64,000 nt of DNA from Cryptomeria japonica (taxonomy: Eukaryota; Streptophyta; Pinopsida; Cupressales; Cupressaceae). Numbering within the stretch: the stretch's first letter is position 1; every line of letters begins with the position of its first letter. A program made the position numbers and the translations under genes. Where the stretch lies: positions 606,303,677 through 606,367,676 of the forward strand of contig NC_081405.1 of assembly GCF_030272615.1 (NCBI RefSeq), written 5' to 3'. Shown here one piece after another: positions 10,127-22,502 of the stretch. The notes under the pieces were generated by a model that saw nothing but the letters and a program-made list of their open reading frames with translations, was not told the DNA's origin and searched no databases.

Positions 10127-13100
10127 CATACAAAGATCACAATAATCGAAGGATTTATAACACTACAAATATTTACACATTTCAATCATAAATTTCACAA
10201 ATATGTAAAGAAACCAATCTAATATTTTTACACAATTTTTTTCAAATGATTTCCAAATAAAAGGGTTAAATATCCTACGTAAACAAGCTATTGGAGAAGT
10301 TCTGGTCTAGATGGAGAATCCTTCCAATTTTCCTCCTCACAATATTCTTCTTTTATCACCATCTCAAAGCCCTCATTCCAAAAATCCTCACAAGCACAAG
10401 ATATCCAAAAATAAAATAAAGTGCCAAAGAGATCCTCTCCACTAAACTAAATGAAACTAAAATAACCTAAAGGGAGAGAAACTCCCACACCTAACTTCCC
10501 AACTAACTCATTCTCATAACTTTTGGGAAGGGGAAATTTTAAAACACTAAAACAAATTATAAGAAGTGGTTTTATACTCTGCAAGGCCTCCCAAGTCTAT
10601 TTCCTAACACCTATGATCACTTTTGAAACATAAAATGTTAGTTTTATACATCAAAAAGCCCTTCTAAAATGAAAAGAAAACAAATAAATAAAAATAACCA
10701 ATATTACTTGACAATTATTGTACTTACACAATTCACAAGAGTAATAGACATTGAATTTTAAATAATCTGATATATTTCTTAGGTCTCTTTCCTTATCAAA
10801 TAACATGATAAACATCATTCATAAGCTACATGGGGGTTAAATAGAATTAAATATTTACAAGTGACTAATTAACATAAACATAATAATAATTGCAAATTAA
10901 ATGATCATTTGTTAGGGAAAATTATAATTAAGTTATTATTAATCAAATTTATTCTAACTCATACACTCGATTAACATAATAACATAACACCGCTTCATGG
11001 AAGCTTCCACGTATTAGTATACTTCCAAATCTCTAGAAAGTCAAAGAATACACACAAATCCTCGAGAAACAATCATAAATTCATGAACTATAAGTTAAAT
11101 TCCATATAATTTACAAACAAAGGGGTCCCACATCACCCCCACCCCCCTTGCCCTACCCTCCCAAGATTAGACTACCCCTTGGAAGTCCTAAAAAATATGT
11201 GGGCACATAGTCGTCATGAGAGAAAGGTCCTCCCAAGAAAGGAGGTGCAACAAGCATTACTCACAAGACCTATGAAAAATATAGTAAATCCCTCAGAGAC
11301 TAGTCTCATTCATAGCCTCTATCTTTGTTATAAATATTTCTCAATGTATCAACACCCTCATATGTCGTCCAAAGGATCTCTTCTAGATATGATACTTTAT
11401 AGATTTCACATTACACTACATATCCCAATAGTTACAAAAAAAAAAGAACATTAAGAAATCTTCAAAATCAAGTAAAAAATATTCAAAATTCCAATATAGA
11501 TCTTACAAAATAAGGCAATACTCAAAATTACAACAAGGCAACATTTCCAAAATTTAAATAAATGCATAAAAATCCTCCATACAAGAAATTAATAGTATTT
11601 TTTAAATCTCAAAATGAAATACTAATGAACACACTTTTAAAAAAAAATCATTAATCAATAAATAAGGTAACATCATTACACATTTCACAGAATTTTGCAT
11701 TCAGCGAATGGTCGTCCCAAATCACATGTTTAAATATATAATACCCAAAAAAAAACATATGGTGGTCTGAAACCACAAATTAACAATAACATAACCATGT
11801 CTTTTAGAAAAAGCATAGTTTCACATGTTATCTAATATACTAAAAATCATTCAGTTGAATTAATCTAAAATTATGAACCGTAGACAATTGCATTCCTCTA
11901 GATCCACACACTGCTTTTTCCATCAGTACTTATGATTATAATATGCTGAATTTTTCCATTTTACTAGAAAAGTCATGAAGACATCTCAACTTCTTATGAA
12001 GTTGTATTGTATCTAATCTTCTTATTTCTGGATATCAAATGACTAAATTGAAGTGAAACTGTACACATTAATATTTATCCTTATCCTAAGGGTAATGAAA
12101 ATATAAGAAAGGCTTCACATATGAATCACCAGTGGATCCATAAAAAGGGGGAGATAGAGGAAAACATTCCAAAATGACAATGAGGGTCATATTGTAACCA
12201 TTCTCGTCACATAGCCACATGGTATCTCATCTTACTACAAAATATCTTTATCTAAAACAAAACAAATAGATAAGTCACTACAAATAGACAAAATTGGAGG
12301 GGAGTCTACATCATCTAATTTACTTCATACATTAGTAGAATCTACAAAGATATCAAAAGGTTTCCAACTATTATTAGCATCATCTTTTTCTTTGTTGAAA
12401 GATGAATGTCACAAACCAGGACATAGAAAGAGTATAATTTAAATAATATATAAAATATAAATATTAATAAATTAAAAAAAATTATATGTATGTAAGTGTA
12501 TTAAGAGAATTTTTAAAGAATTAAAAATAAATACCTATAAACCATTAAATACCATTATTAGTATATTTGAAAAGACACTCATAATATAATTAAACTTTAT
12601 ATGAATAAAAAATAATTGTCTTTTTTTTTCAAAATACATTAATTGTTAATTCTTGTCCATTTTACAATAGTAATGAGTATTAATTGTTTTCGGTGTTGTC
12701 CCTCAATTGTTTGATAGACTTCATTGACATACATACATACACATATATATGGGATTCTTGTTAATAATAACAAGTTCTTTTAAAGGATATCCTTCCTTGA
12801 TCTCAAACCTAACCCTAGATATTGTTAGTGATTTCTCTATTCTTGTGACTAATGTCTCTTCCAAAAGAGTTATATGGCGTCCTAAGCACACTAAGGACAC
12901 TATAACTTTCCAAGACACTATTGACAAGAAAATTAGTTGTCAAACTCCAATACATGAAAAGGATTCCACTAACATTATCTAGAGTTGAGAAACTATTCTC
13001 AAGATAAAATAAAATTGGAAAGTATTTATCTATTCAACAAAAATTGTATAAACATGTGCACTTTTTAAAACTAATTAAACTTTGTTTTTGTTGTTTTTGT

Positions 13101-13909
13101 TATTTAATATTAAAAAATCAATACCTCTTCAAAATCTAATTTACATTCTTAATCAAAGACAAGTTTTCTCAAAATAATTCTAATAGAAAATAAGTTTACA
13201 TGAAATAGAACAAATGTTGAATTTAAAATAAAAAATAGAAAATTAAAACATATCATAATGATTATTCATGTTGTGAATGTTTATTAAACAAACCAGTTTG
13301 TATAAAATTCTTATGTAATAGAAAATAAAAGTATTCAAGAGAAATAGTTTATGAATAGATATTATAAAAAATAAATTTATACAATAAATAGAAAAATGTC
13401 TAAAAATAATTTCAAAATTAGACAAATAAATATGAAAATTTATTAAAGAATGAGAAACTCTTTAAAGAGAATAATTTATTTATTTAAGAGATCTACTAAA
13501 GCATTCATGATAAAATTTTAGTCTAGGCCAAGATCAAAATGCATTAAAAAATTTCCAATTTTATAAGATAATATTCGTGTCATTGTACAATTAAGAGAGC
13601 AATCATAATCAATCTGAATTAACCCCACCAAAAATTAAAGATCTAACAAAGCATCAATGAAGGAATTGTAGCTCAACTCAACATCAAAATGGCCGATACA
13701 TGAAATATAAGACTTTTCAAGCATTTTAAAAATTTGTTGCTGTGTTTAGATTTGTTGCGTCACTGTGCGATGAAAGAGACACCTTGTTAAAGCCAACTGA
13801 GACCAGTCATTCAACTTTCAAAAAATTTCTGATCAAGTTGTTCTCCTTGAACTCAAACCGGAAATTTGCACAGCACATTGCTCGATTTTATTCAGTTCTT
13901 CGCATGCTA
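10127..13909. other. AT-rich intergenic DNA, no gene recognised
   Basis: About 3.8 kb of low-GC sequence. There is a C-rich patch near 11128-11160 and a short plus-strand open frame at 11179-11454 without family resemblance. Frames at 12721-12982 on both strands overlap each other and look fortuitous. No RNA gene, LTR or TIR boundary was found. Confidence 0.5.
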
Positions 13910-14933
13910 TCATACATTGAACAAAAAAGCATTACATGAAGGACACTTCTTAACTTCTCTGGGTATCATGATATATGACAGGCATTTCCTGCAACCTTTC
14001 AGAATGGGACGGGGATCTTTCTTTGTTCTTTTGCCACAGCTCCTGCAAATGTAGAACAACTCCCCTGTCTGCAAAGTCATGAAACTGGAAAATTAAACTT
14101 CTATAACAATAATACAAGTGTAACTATTAATAAAACGCATGATAATCTGCCTGATCAATGCTACAAAATTTTCAATATCTTTGACATCAAGTTTAGATGG
14201 TGCTATAAACACCTCCTTATAGTCCTTTCCTAACAGTTCAATTGGCATTTCCAGAAGTAATAAGTTCTTGTAATTTTCTAATGGCAGATACAAAAATTTT
14301 AATACTTTACATAGTCTATAAACCCTAATTTTAAGGCCAGTAGCCTGGAATATGTCTATTCTCCTGTTTCCTTCTGCATAATGTACTTTCCTTCAATACC
14401 ATTCACCTATGTGGTAATTTGAATGTGAGCTCCTGTACCCTATTATCAGTCCCGAGCCCTAACTTGCAGCCTGGAAAATGAAGAAACTCCCTACATGCTT
14501 TTTCACCATAACCCTACCACTAAAACTGTAAAGAATATTATTGCATTCTGTTTAGCAGATTTCCTAGAGCCTGTAAATTTACTGATACCATCAAATCCTA
14601 AGCTGAAGCCTAAAAAATTAGAATAGAAATCCATCAATCATATTTCAACCCAGAAACAGACAGTTCATTATATTTTAGATTATCAGAGACCCAGACCACC
14701 CACATGAAACCCTAAATAGAACAAAGGATTATTCGGTATACCTTAATAGCCAGACATTGCTCCCAACCTTTGGGCAAAGGCTCAGAAGGAAACTCTATTT
14801 CCCTGGACCCGCCATCATCAACTTTCTCAGTTCTGGGGACCATGGGCAATCTTGCCATTGATTGCATGGAAAGGGAAAATTCATCAGCTTTCTCAATTTT
14901 GGGGACCTTGGACGAACTTGCCATGCATTGCAT
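13910..14933 (-). CDS. Short CFL1-like WW-domain protein gene, two exons
   Basis: Exon 1 is 14933-14742 (64 codons) and exon 2 is 14068-13910 (52 codons plus stop). A GTATAC donor follows Lys64 and a TTTGCAG acceptor precedes Thr65, both phase 0. The join falls inside a WW-like domain (residues 52-84): PLPKGWEQCL with Trp57, then TGELFYICRSCGKRTKKDPR ending in Pro83. The C-terminus has CxxC pairs at 90/93 and 106/109 (GCRKCLSYIMIP, KKCPSCN), matching the C-terminal motif of plant CURLY FLAG LEAF1-like proteins. CFL1 is known as a nuclear WW protein affecting cuticle and leaf shape. This version is short: the acidic/Ser-rich linker that relatives have before the CxxC motif is absent and the second Trp-type position of the WW fold is Arg. 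Residues 1-22 and 23-44 are a tandem repeat. The reading frames are intact, but expression is unproven; it could be a small paralogue or a recent relic. Confidence 0.6.
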
Positions 14934-15504
14934 TGATCTGATTTATGAAAACCAGATTACAATACCTGGTGTGATACCTGCGGTATTGTAGATTTCAACA
15001 CAAAAATTGACAACAAGAAGATTGCAAGCCAAAAACTGTCTCCATTCTATTCAAAATTGGAGTTTATACAAGTCGAATGTATCCCAAGGGTCACACAAAT
15101 CCCTTGGAATTGAAACGAAGAGTCACCATAATGTTTATTACAATTAAACTACTAAAACTATCAAAATTATCAAAAAACTAAATATAAAATTTAGTCCACT
15201 TTGAGAAGGCATAACTTTCTCATCCTAGCTCCGAATTACAAACCGTTTGATGCGTTGGAAAGGTATTCAAATAATCTAGAACCAAATTTTGGAAACATCG
15301 AAGATGTCTCTTCATGTTTCCGCGCCCAACATTTGTCCAAAAATGCACCGAAGACCCTCAAAATTGCAATTTACTAAAACATAGAAAATTTTGAAAATTA
15401 GATTTCAATATTTTCCCAATTTAATCCTGATCATGCATGGAAAGGGAAAATTCATCAACTTTCTCAGTTTTGGGGACCTTGCGCAAACTTGCCATGGATT
15501 GCAT
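14934..15504 (-). repeat. Third copy of the CFL1-like exon-1 repeat unit, with spacer
   Basis: At 15421-15504 the minus strand encodes MQSMASLRKVPKTEKVDEFS and stops soon after, the same 22-residue unit that occurs twice at the start of exon 1. It is separated from exon 1 by about 490 bases (14934-15420) with no coding sequence that I recognise. Either the unit array was split by an insertion, or this is an abandoned upstream exon. No TG...CA pair or TIR could be fixed for the spacer. Confidence 0.55.
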
Positions 15505-16930
15505 GTAAAGGAAATCAATTTCATAGATTGTACTGAACAACTTCATACTTGTATATATAAAGACCGAGCACATGAACAGAATTGTCCATAGCTTGATAAA
15601 CCAAGAAAAACATTAATGGGTGTATCAACCTCACATTAAAACCAACGAATATGAATAAATTGACCGCTTTGATCGGTGTATCAAACTTTAATGGGCGTAT
15701 CATATCCTTCAATTTGAGCAGAAAATCTTCACATATTCAAGCACAGACAGCATAGAAGATTCTGCTTTCACCCTCAACATTAATCACATTAAATTTTTTT
15801 ACAAAACAATTACATGTATTTGAATTCAGCCAATACAAAACCAAGATTTTTCCACTCATTTGCAACTGCATTAAAGCGACGATAGGTTCACAGAGATCAA
15901 GAAGTACAGTTGCCCCAGCATGCACATGTTTGTACTTAAAATTGAATACCATTTATTTAATATTTACAGTCTTTGATTTCCAACACCTCAATTATAGTTA
16001 TTTCTACTTTGAAAAGAACGAATGGTAGTTTTATTAGGGTTCTTAAGGTTTATCCTTTAGTTGATACACGTAACACCATTGATAGGTTTGTCGATTGGCG
16101 GGAAGTGAATGTGTAATGGGTGATAAACCATAAGTGGACATTAATTAGCCCCTCAACGATCCTGGTTTGAAGTTATCCTAAACGTTGTCTGGCTTCTCTT
16201 CTAATTAATCTTTACTTAGGGTTAGCAAATTCTAGGGGCTTTCTTATTGGACCGCTCCAAGTTTCCAAATTTAGCCATTGATTGTAGTGGTGAGGTGTTA
16301 TGTGGTTATTTAACCAGCATTTTAATGCTGATGAAGATTTGCTGGGAACATGTCCTAATAAATATGAGATATATTATGATTTTTCAATGCGCAGTAAAAA
16401 TTTAATTGTGTTCATATTAAATTTTTTTTTTTTAAGTTTTAAGTTTAAAATGGTTTTCTTAAGTTATATTAGTTTTTATGTGAACTTAGGATGACTAAGA
16501 TGCTACAAAAAAAATATTGATAATGATTGTAGATTTAAATTTGATTTCATTTTCATATGAGAAGTTACACATCTCTTATATTAAAAGGGTGTTTCAAAGT
16601 TGTTATTGTTTAAGTTCTTATAACTTACTGGTTGCTTAAATTGTTTAACGCTACTACACCAGTTTAAATTTAAGAGTTTTGATCAACTTTCTATGTAGTC
16701 GTTTGTGTAGTTAACTACCAGAATATATACTATAAGAGAACAACTAAAAATGGATATAGGATTGCTGAACAGCTAAAAATCCATCCACTGATGTTTTTTT
16801 TTTCGGTAACGTGACTTATTTTAGGGTTGATGGTAATTTTAACATCCTGTATGAGCCATTTTTTTCAAATGCAGGACTAACAGTTTTATAGATATTGATG
16901 AAACGGACTTAGTGAATCATTTCTTATGGT
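15505..16930. other. Intergenic DNA, no gene recognised
   Basis: Flank of the CFL1-like gene. It may hold that gene's promoter on the minus strand, but no clear TATA box at a useful distance was seen. Short open frames here lack family resemblance. Confidence 0.4.
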
Positions 16931-17113
16931 TTAACCAACAGTATAGAGCAGTATTACAATTTTTAATTCATCTTTTATTTGTACATAATCATAAACATTC
17001 GAGTCAGGCCATCCATTGTGTATGCCTTCATATTCATGTCTAAGTGTGCAATGGATATTCGTTAACATATTCTCTTGAGATAGAGGTATGTAATATTGTT
17101 TTACAGATTTCAT
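16931..17113 (-). pseudogene. Possible MADS-box C-terminal fragment, minus strand
   Basis: A 60-codon minus-strand frame includes LRHEYEGIHNGWPDSNVYDY. To my eye this resembles the C-terminal region just before the PI-type motif of gymnosperm B-class MADS proteins, where a GWPDSxVFAFRVQP-like pattern occurs; the motif itself is not conserved after VYDY. It lies next to plus-strand MADS-like exons in opposite orientation. The resemblance is from memory and weak. Confidence 0.25.
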
Positions 17114-17161
17114 ATTGTTTTCATATTTGCAGAATCATTAGCATATTAATATTCAACTTTT

Positions 17162-17991
17162 GGAAAGCTATCTATATTGATTCTTACACCAAAACAACTG
17201 GGTTATCTTGAAGAAAATCTTGTGCTTGCAAAAAAGAAAGTTCAAGAGAGAAAGGCATAAAATACTGTATACTGATCAGTTTACGTAACATTGACACAAG
17301 CATTTAATTGTCTTCTTAAAATAGTTGTTATCTATTAATAGCATGAATTTTCCACACTTTATAATTTCAGTATGCATTGATCTGTGGTTTTGATTCTTAA
17401 TATTTACCAACATCAATGTTTTAGATATGAAAACAAAATAAAATCAGTATGGATTGTAATATAAGATCTAAAATCATGAAAATGAAAATAAATGAAACCA
17501 ATTTTATCTTATAGGATCCTGAAAATATGATCCAAAATATTGATATTATAAAATGTTGCAAAACTGAATCCAGAAATCTACACATACTGAGTCTTCATCT
17601 CCTAAATGTGTTTACTTTGATCTTGGTTGTGTACAGGTAATTGGATTCCAGCATAAGTGCTTTATTCTCAAGGAATGGGTGGGTATTATCTACAAATTCA
17701 TTCATTTGGTTAAAGATTTTAGATTTTTACAGTCAGATGATATCTTGTAGAATTACAAAATCAATAATATGAAAAGGATACAAATTCCACCTAAACTTTG
17801 TAACACTAATATTTGTCTGTTCCATCCTATAGCTTACAAATCTGGAAAACGGTGAAGAAAATAGTCTAAGTGATTGTAACTCGGAGGGGCAAGAAAATGG
17901 TCTAAACGATTGTAACTTAGAGGGGCAAACTCCTCCACCTGCATTTCGTGTACAACCAAGCTAGTCAAACTTGCAAGGGAGTGGATTTTGA
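17162..17991 (+). pseudogene. MIKC MADS-box gene remnant: K-box, 42-bp exon and C-terminal exon
   Basis: Three pieces lie in order. 17162-17260 (33 codons) reads LTPKQLGYLEENLVLAKKKV then QERKA, the L-LxxLExxLxxAxxxVxxRK spacing of the K-box helix. 17637-17678 is flanked by ACAG and GTGGGT and is exactly 42 bases, the usual size of small MIKC exons. 17833-17991, after a CCTATAG acceptor, has a 12-residue repeat (ENSLSDCNSEGQ / ENGLNDCNLEGQ) and then PPPAFRVQPS, a stop at 17962-17964, SNLQGSGF and a second stop. That tail matches the PI-type/paleoAP3 C-terminal motif (FRVQPSQPNLQ) with its Gln codon turned into TAG. MADS proteins are DNA-binding regulators of reproductive organs. The DNA-binding MADS exon is not seen, the K-box exon runs into TAA without a donor, and the tail is interrupted, so this is a relic. 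Confidence 0.5.
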
Positions 17992-19494
17992 AACCCTAAC
18001 CCTAGAGATTAGGGTTTCTGCTTCGCTATCTGTTTCTCCATAGATTTGTAAGGTGTTTACCTGCATGTACATGATGTTGCTTCGTGGATGAAAGCACATA
18101 TTTTTATACCATAAATAGATTTGCAGAAAAAAGTATCTGTAAAAAACCTGTTCTGGCAATTATAGTGAAAAAAAAAAAAAAGTTATGGTGCACACACTGA
18201 AAAACAAATTACTAAATCGGGTTCATCTCTGTAGTTTTAATGGTAGTTTTTAAATCGGGGAGCACTTCAACAATGTCACTTCAGCAATGTCTAGATTGTT
18301 AGAAGTTTTCCTGGCTGATTGATATAACTTTTTGTCATAGATTGTGATTGAAACTTTGTTCTTCAGTTATAGTGCCAAAACAATCAGAATGAATATTTGA
18401 TTATATATATTAATTAATTAAAAATTCATTCTTTCTATTTAAAAAATAAATATGATCAAATTTGCATTTAACTCATAAATGTGCATAGTGACTATTAGGT
18501 CAAATCAGTATACTGTATGTCTCCAAGCATTGACATAAGCATTATTATTTTAATTATAAAAATGACAGATAAATAAGTGGGACAAAGAAAAAATGCAGCC
18601 TTTAAATTGAGTTGTATGCAAAGTTCATTACATAGGAAAAAGATTGGATGAAAATGATGAGTAGTTTCAATGAAGTAAGAAATTAAAAAAAACTAAAAAA
18701 TAGATATCCTATTTTCAATGCATCATTTTTATTTTAATATCTCTTTCGATCCATGAAGGTGAGTCCAAATTTACCAAAAAGATTGAATGAAAATAATGAG
18801 TAGTTTTAAAGAAGTTTAATCTACTTAAGAATGATAAAAAGAAAAGTAAGAAATTAAAATCCTATTTCACGGGTAGAGGAGGGTTGTAGAGCGATTCTTT
18901 AGCATTTATTCGTTTGTGAAATTTTCTAGGTTGACATTTATTCACTTTCAAAAGATTTAGGGTTTTTATATAATGTTTGGTTTTGTTGTATTTAATTTAG
19001 GGTTTTGCATTTTATATTTTTGTATATGTTGCATAGTATGTTTTCATTATCTTTATGAATAACTTCTTTTCAATTTTAATAAACTCATTTGAATTGCAGA
19101 AATGAGGAGATCAATGCATTGTAGAAGGAATGCAAGATGCCAATGAGAGTTGTAAATCTATTTTACAACTAATTATTGATTCATTTAACAATTAAAAACA
19201 ATGAATTTATTTCAATTTTAAAATTTGAAATGATTTGCATGCAAAAAGAAAAGGTAGAATAAAAATGTTATATGTCTAAATTAATTAAAGGTTATAAGTA
19301 AGATAATTTTAATTATAAGAAACTTTGAACTATTTTAAAATGTCTATATTTTAATTATAAGAAACTTTGAAGCTATTTTAAAATGTATTTATTTCATTAG
19401 GACAAAGCTTCACGGTAATTATTTCATAAAAAAATTCAAATAAGGAAAAACAATATTCATAAGAAAATTATATAATATTAAAGACTTTTTTAAC
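17992..19494. other. AT-rich DNA with two small duplications
   Basis: No gene is seen. Two imperfect duplications are present: about 100 bases at 18640-18705 repeated near 18778-18870 (AAAAAGATTG..GATGAGTAGTTT), and a roughly 40-base direct repeat at 19306-19343 and 19347-19386 (TTTTAATTATAAGAAACTTT). A plain A-run lies at 18166-18180. Confidence 0.5.
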
Positions 19495-22150
19495 CATTAA
19501 CTAAACTCGTACTACAATCCTAATCCTAACCATTTTCCTAACCCTAAAAGTGATGCAAACCATAAATATAAATCCAAACCATAACCATAATAATAAATAT
19601 AAACCATAACCCTAGAAAAACTCCTAAATGTGACCCTAAATCCTAAGCCTAACCATAATCTTAACCCTTTCCCTAACCTTAATCCTAACCATGATATAAA
19701 TCTAAACCCTAACCATTAGCCTAACCTTAAAAATGACGTAAACCCTAACTATAATCCCAACCCTAATCCTTAACCCTAACTCTCACCCTCTAATATAAAC
19801 CCTAACCCTAACATTGTGATATAAACTGTACCCCTAAACATAAAATTAACCATAATCATAAATCCTAATCCCAACCCTAATCCTAAGTCCATGATATAAA
19901 CCCTAACCCTAGAAATAATCATAACAATAACATTAAATCCTAACCCTAACAATAATCGTAACCCTAATCCTAACTCTAACCTTAAACCCTAAATCCAAAA
20001 CCTAACCATTAACCTAACCCTAACAATGATGTAAACCCTTACTACAATCCTAACCCTAACCATTAACCTAACCCTAAAAGTGATGCAAACCATAACCATT
20101 AGCCAAACCCTAACCATGTTGTAAATCCAAACTATAACCATTAACTTAACCCTAACAATGATATAAACCATAAACATAATCCTAATCCTAACCCTAACCC
20201 TATGATATAAACCCTAAATCCTAAGCATAACCACAATCTCAACCCTAACCCTAGCCTTAACCCTAACCATGATGTAAATGCAAACCCTAACCATTAACCT
20301 AACCCTAAAAGTGATGCAAAACACAACTATAACCCTAACCCTACACATAATTCTAAGCATAACCATAAATCATAAGCCTAAACATAATCTTGACCCCGAC
20401 CCTAACCCTAACCATTAACGTAAACCTAAGAATGATGTAATATCTATCTATAATCCTAACCCTAACCCTTAACCCTATGATATAAACCCTAACCATAGAC
20501 ATAACCCATATCATAATTCTAAATATTAATCCTTTGAACCACAATCATAAACTTAACCATAACCCTAACCCTGATGCTAATCCTAACCCTAACGTTGTGA
20601 TATAAACCCTAACCCTAAATGTAAAACTAACCATAATCATTAATCCTAATGCTAACCCTAATCCTAATCCCATGATATAAACCCTAAACCTAGAAATAAT
20701 CATAACAATAATACTAAATCCTAAGCCTAACCATTAACTTAACTCTAACAATGATATAAAACCTTACTGCAACTGTAACCCTAACCATTGACCTAACCCT
20801 AAAAGTGATACAAACCATAACTATAACCCTAACCCTAACCCTAACCCTTAACCCTGAGTATAACCCTATGATATACATCCTAACCCTACACATAATCCTA
20901 ACCGTAACCATAAATCCTAATCCTAAACACAGTCTTAACCCTAACCCGAACCCTGACTCTAACCATTAACCTAACCCTAACAATGATGTAAAATCTATCT
21001 ATAATCCTAACCCTAACCCTAATCCTATGATATAAATCCTAACCCTAGACATAACCCTAACCATAATTATAAATGTTAAGTCTAACCACAATCTTAAACT
21101 TAACCATAACCCTAACCATTGTGCTAACCCTCACCCTAACACGGTGATGTATAAACAACAACCCTAAACATAAAACTAACCATAAATGTAAATCCTAATC
21201 CTAACCACAATCTTAACCCTAACCCTAATCATGATGTAAATCCAAACCCTAACCATTAAACTCACCCTAACAATGATGTAAACCCTACCTATAATCCTAA
21301 CCCTAACCCATAACCATAACCACCCTAGCCCTATGATATAAAGGTCCTAACCCTACATATAATCTTAACCATAACCCTAAATCCTAATCCTAACCACAAT
21401 TTTAACATTTATTGTAACACTAAACATGATGTAAATCCAAACCCTAACCATTAACCTAACCATAAAAATGATGTAAACCCTAACTATAATCCTAAACCTA
21501 ATCCTTAACCCTAACCCTAACCACAATCATAACCCTAACCTTATGATATAAACTCTAATCATAGAGATAATCCTAACCATATACCTAAAAATTAAGCCTA
21601 ACTAGAACCTTAACGCTTACAATGATGTAAATCTAAACCCTAACCATTAACCTAAACCTAACAATGATGTAAACCCTAACTATAATCCTAACTCTAACCT
21701 TAACCCTAGACATAATCCTCGCCATAATGATAAATCCAAAGCCTAACCACGATCTTAGCCCTATCCCTAATCTTAATCATGAAGTAAATCCAAACCCTAA
21801 TCATTAACCTAACCCTAACAATGATGTAAACCGTAACTATAATCCTAACCCTAATCATAGCCCTATGATATAAACCATAACCCTAAATCCTAGCCTAATC
21901 ACAATCTTAACGCTAACCGTAACACTAAACATGATGTAAATCCAAACCCTATCCATTAACCTAACCTAAACAATGATGTAAACCCTAACTACAACCATAA
22001 CCCTAACCCCTAATAGCAAGACAAAATGAACCCTATTCCTTATTGAATTAGGCCTACTATTTTAAACCAAATCAAATCCTAACCCTAATAGTAAACCATA
22101 ATGAACCCTAATCCTTATTGAATTAGGCCTACTATTTTGATTCCAATCCT
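19495..22150. repeat. Degenerate interstitial telomere-like array with higher-order structure
   Basis: About 2.65 kb is built from AACCCTAA and AATCCTAA words. Clean stretches are hexameric CCCTAA, as at 20820-20850, not the CCCTAAA heptamer of most plants. A non-telomeric phrase (CCATTAACCTAACCCTAACA then ATGATGTAAACCCTAACTAT) recurs at least ten times, near 20000, 20070, 20285, 20410, 20725, 20960, 21250, 21440, 21640, 21800 and 21950, giving units of roughly 70-300 bases. The array therefore behaves as a satellite derived from telomere-like DNA. Minus-strand frames rich in Val/Arg/Met are by-products of the repeat. Confidence 0.85.
22010..22140. repeat. Direct duplication of about 58 bp at 73-bp offset
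   Basis: CCTAATAGYAA...AAAATGAACC followed by CCTTATTGAATTAGGCCTAC occurs at 22010-22067 and again at 22083-22138. The spacer is CCCTAA-like. It marks the right edge of the first telomere-like array. Confidence 0.75.
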
Positions 22151-22198
22151 AACTACAATTATAAATCTAGAATTTAACCAAATAGAATTCTAAACTAT

Positions 22199-22312
<114 letters not shown>

Positions 22313-22365
22313 TTATATATTGAAATTAATTTATGTCATGTCTTTCAATTCATGTTGCGATTGCT

Positions 22366-22502
22366 ACTAGCTTATATATATTTAATAATATATATAGAAT
22401 AAGCCGAGAGGTATCCTTCTCGAATCAATAAAAAAATAGGCCCCTCTAGAAGGATACCTCTCGGCTTATTCTATATATATTATTAAATATATATAAGCTA
22501 GT
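22366..22502. repeat. Perfect inverted repeat, 55-bp arms, 27-bp loop
   Basis: The left arm 22366-22420 and right arm 22448-22502 are exact reverse complements, beginning ACTAGCTTATATATATTT and meeting at a GTATCCTTCT / AGAAGGATAC loop edge. The loop is 22421-22447. The half near the loop contains a GC-containing core (AAGCCGAGAGGTATCC) and the outer half is TA-rich. No open frame is present. It could be a small foldback element, a palindromic repair product or a hairpin RNA source. I see no clear target duplication. Confidence 0.9.

Noticed and set aside
11179-11454. A 91-codon plus-strand gene
   Set aside because: No family resemblance, no conserved context, ends in an A-rich tract, and surrounded by non-coding AT-rich DNA.
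19989-20911. Minus-strand frames of 60-65 codons rich in Val, Arg and Met
   Set aside because: They are produced by the CCCTAA-type repeat read in one frame and have no start context or family resemblance.
22366-22502. A definite microRNA precursor
   Set aside because: A perfect hairpin with TA-rich arms is not enough; plant precursors usually have mismatched arms, and no mature sequence is recognisable.
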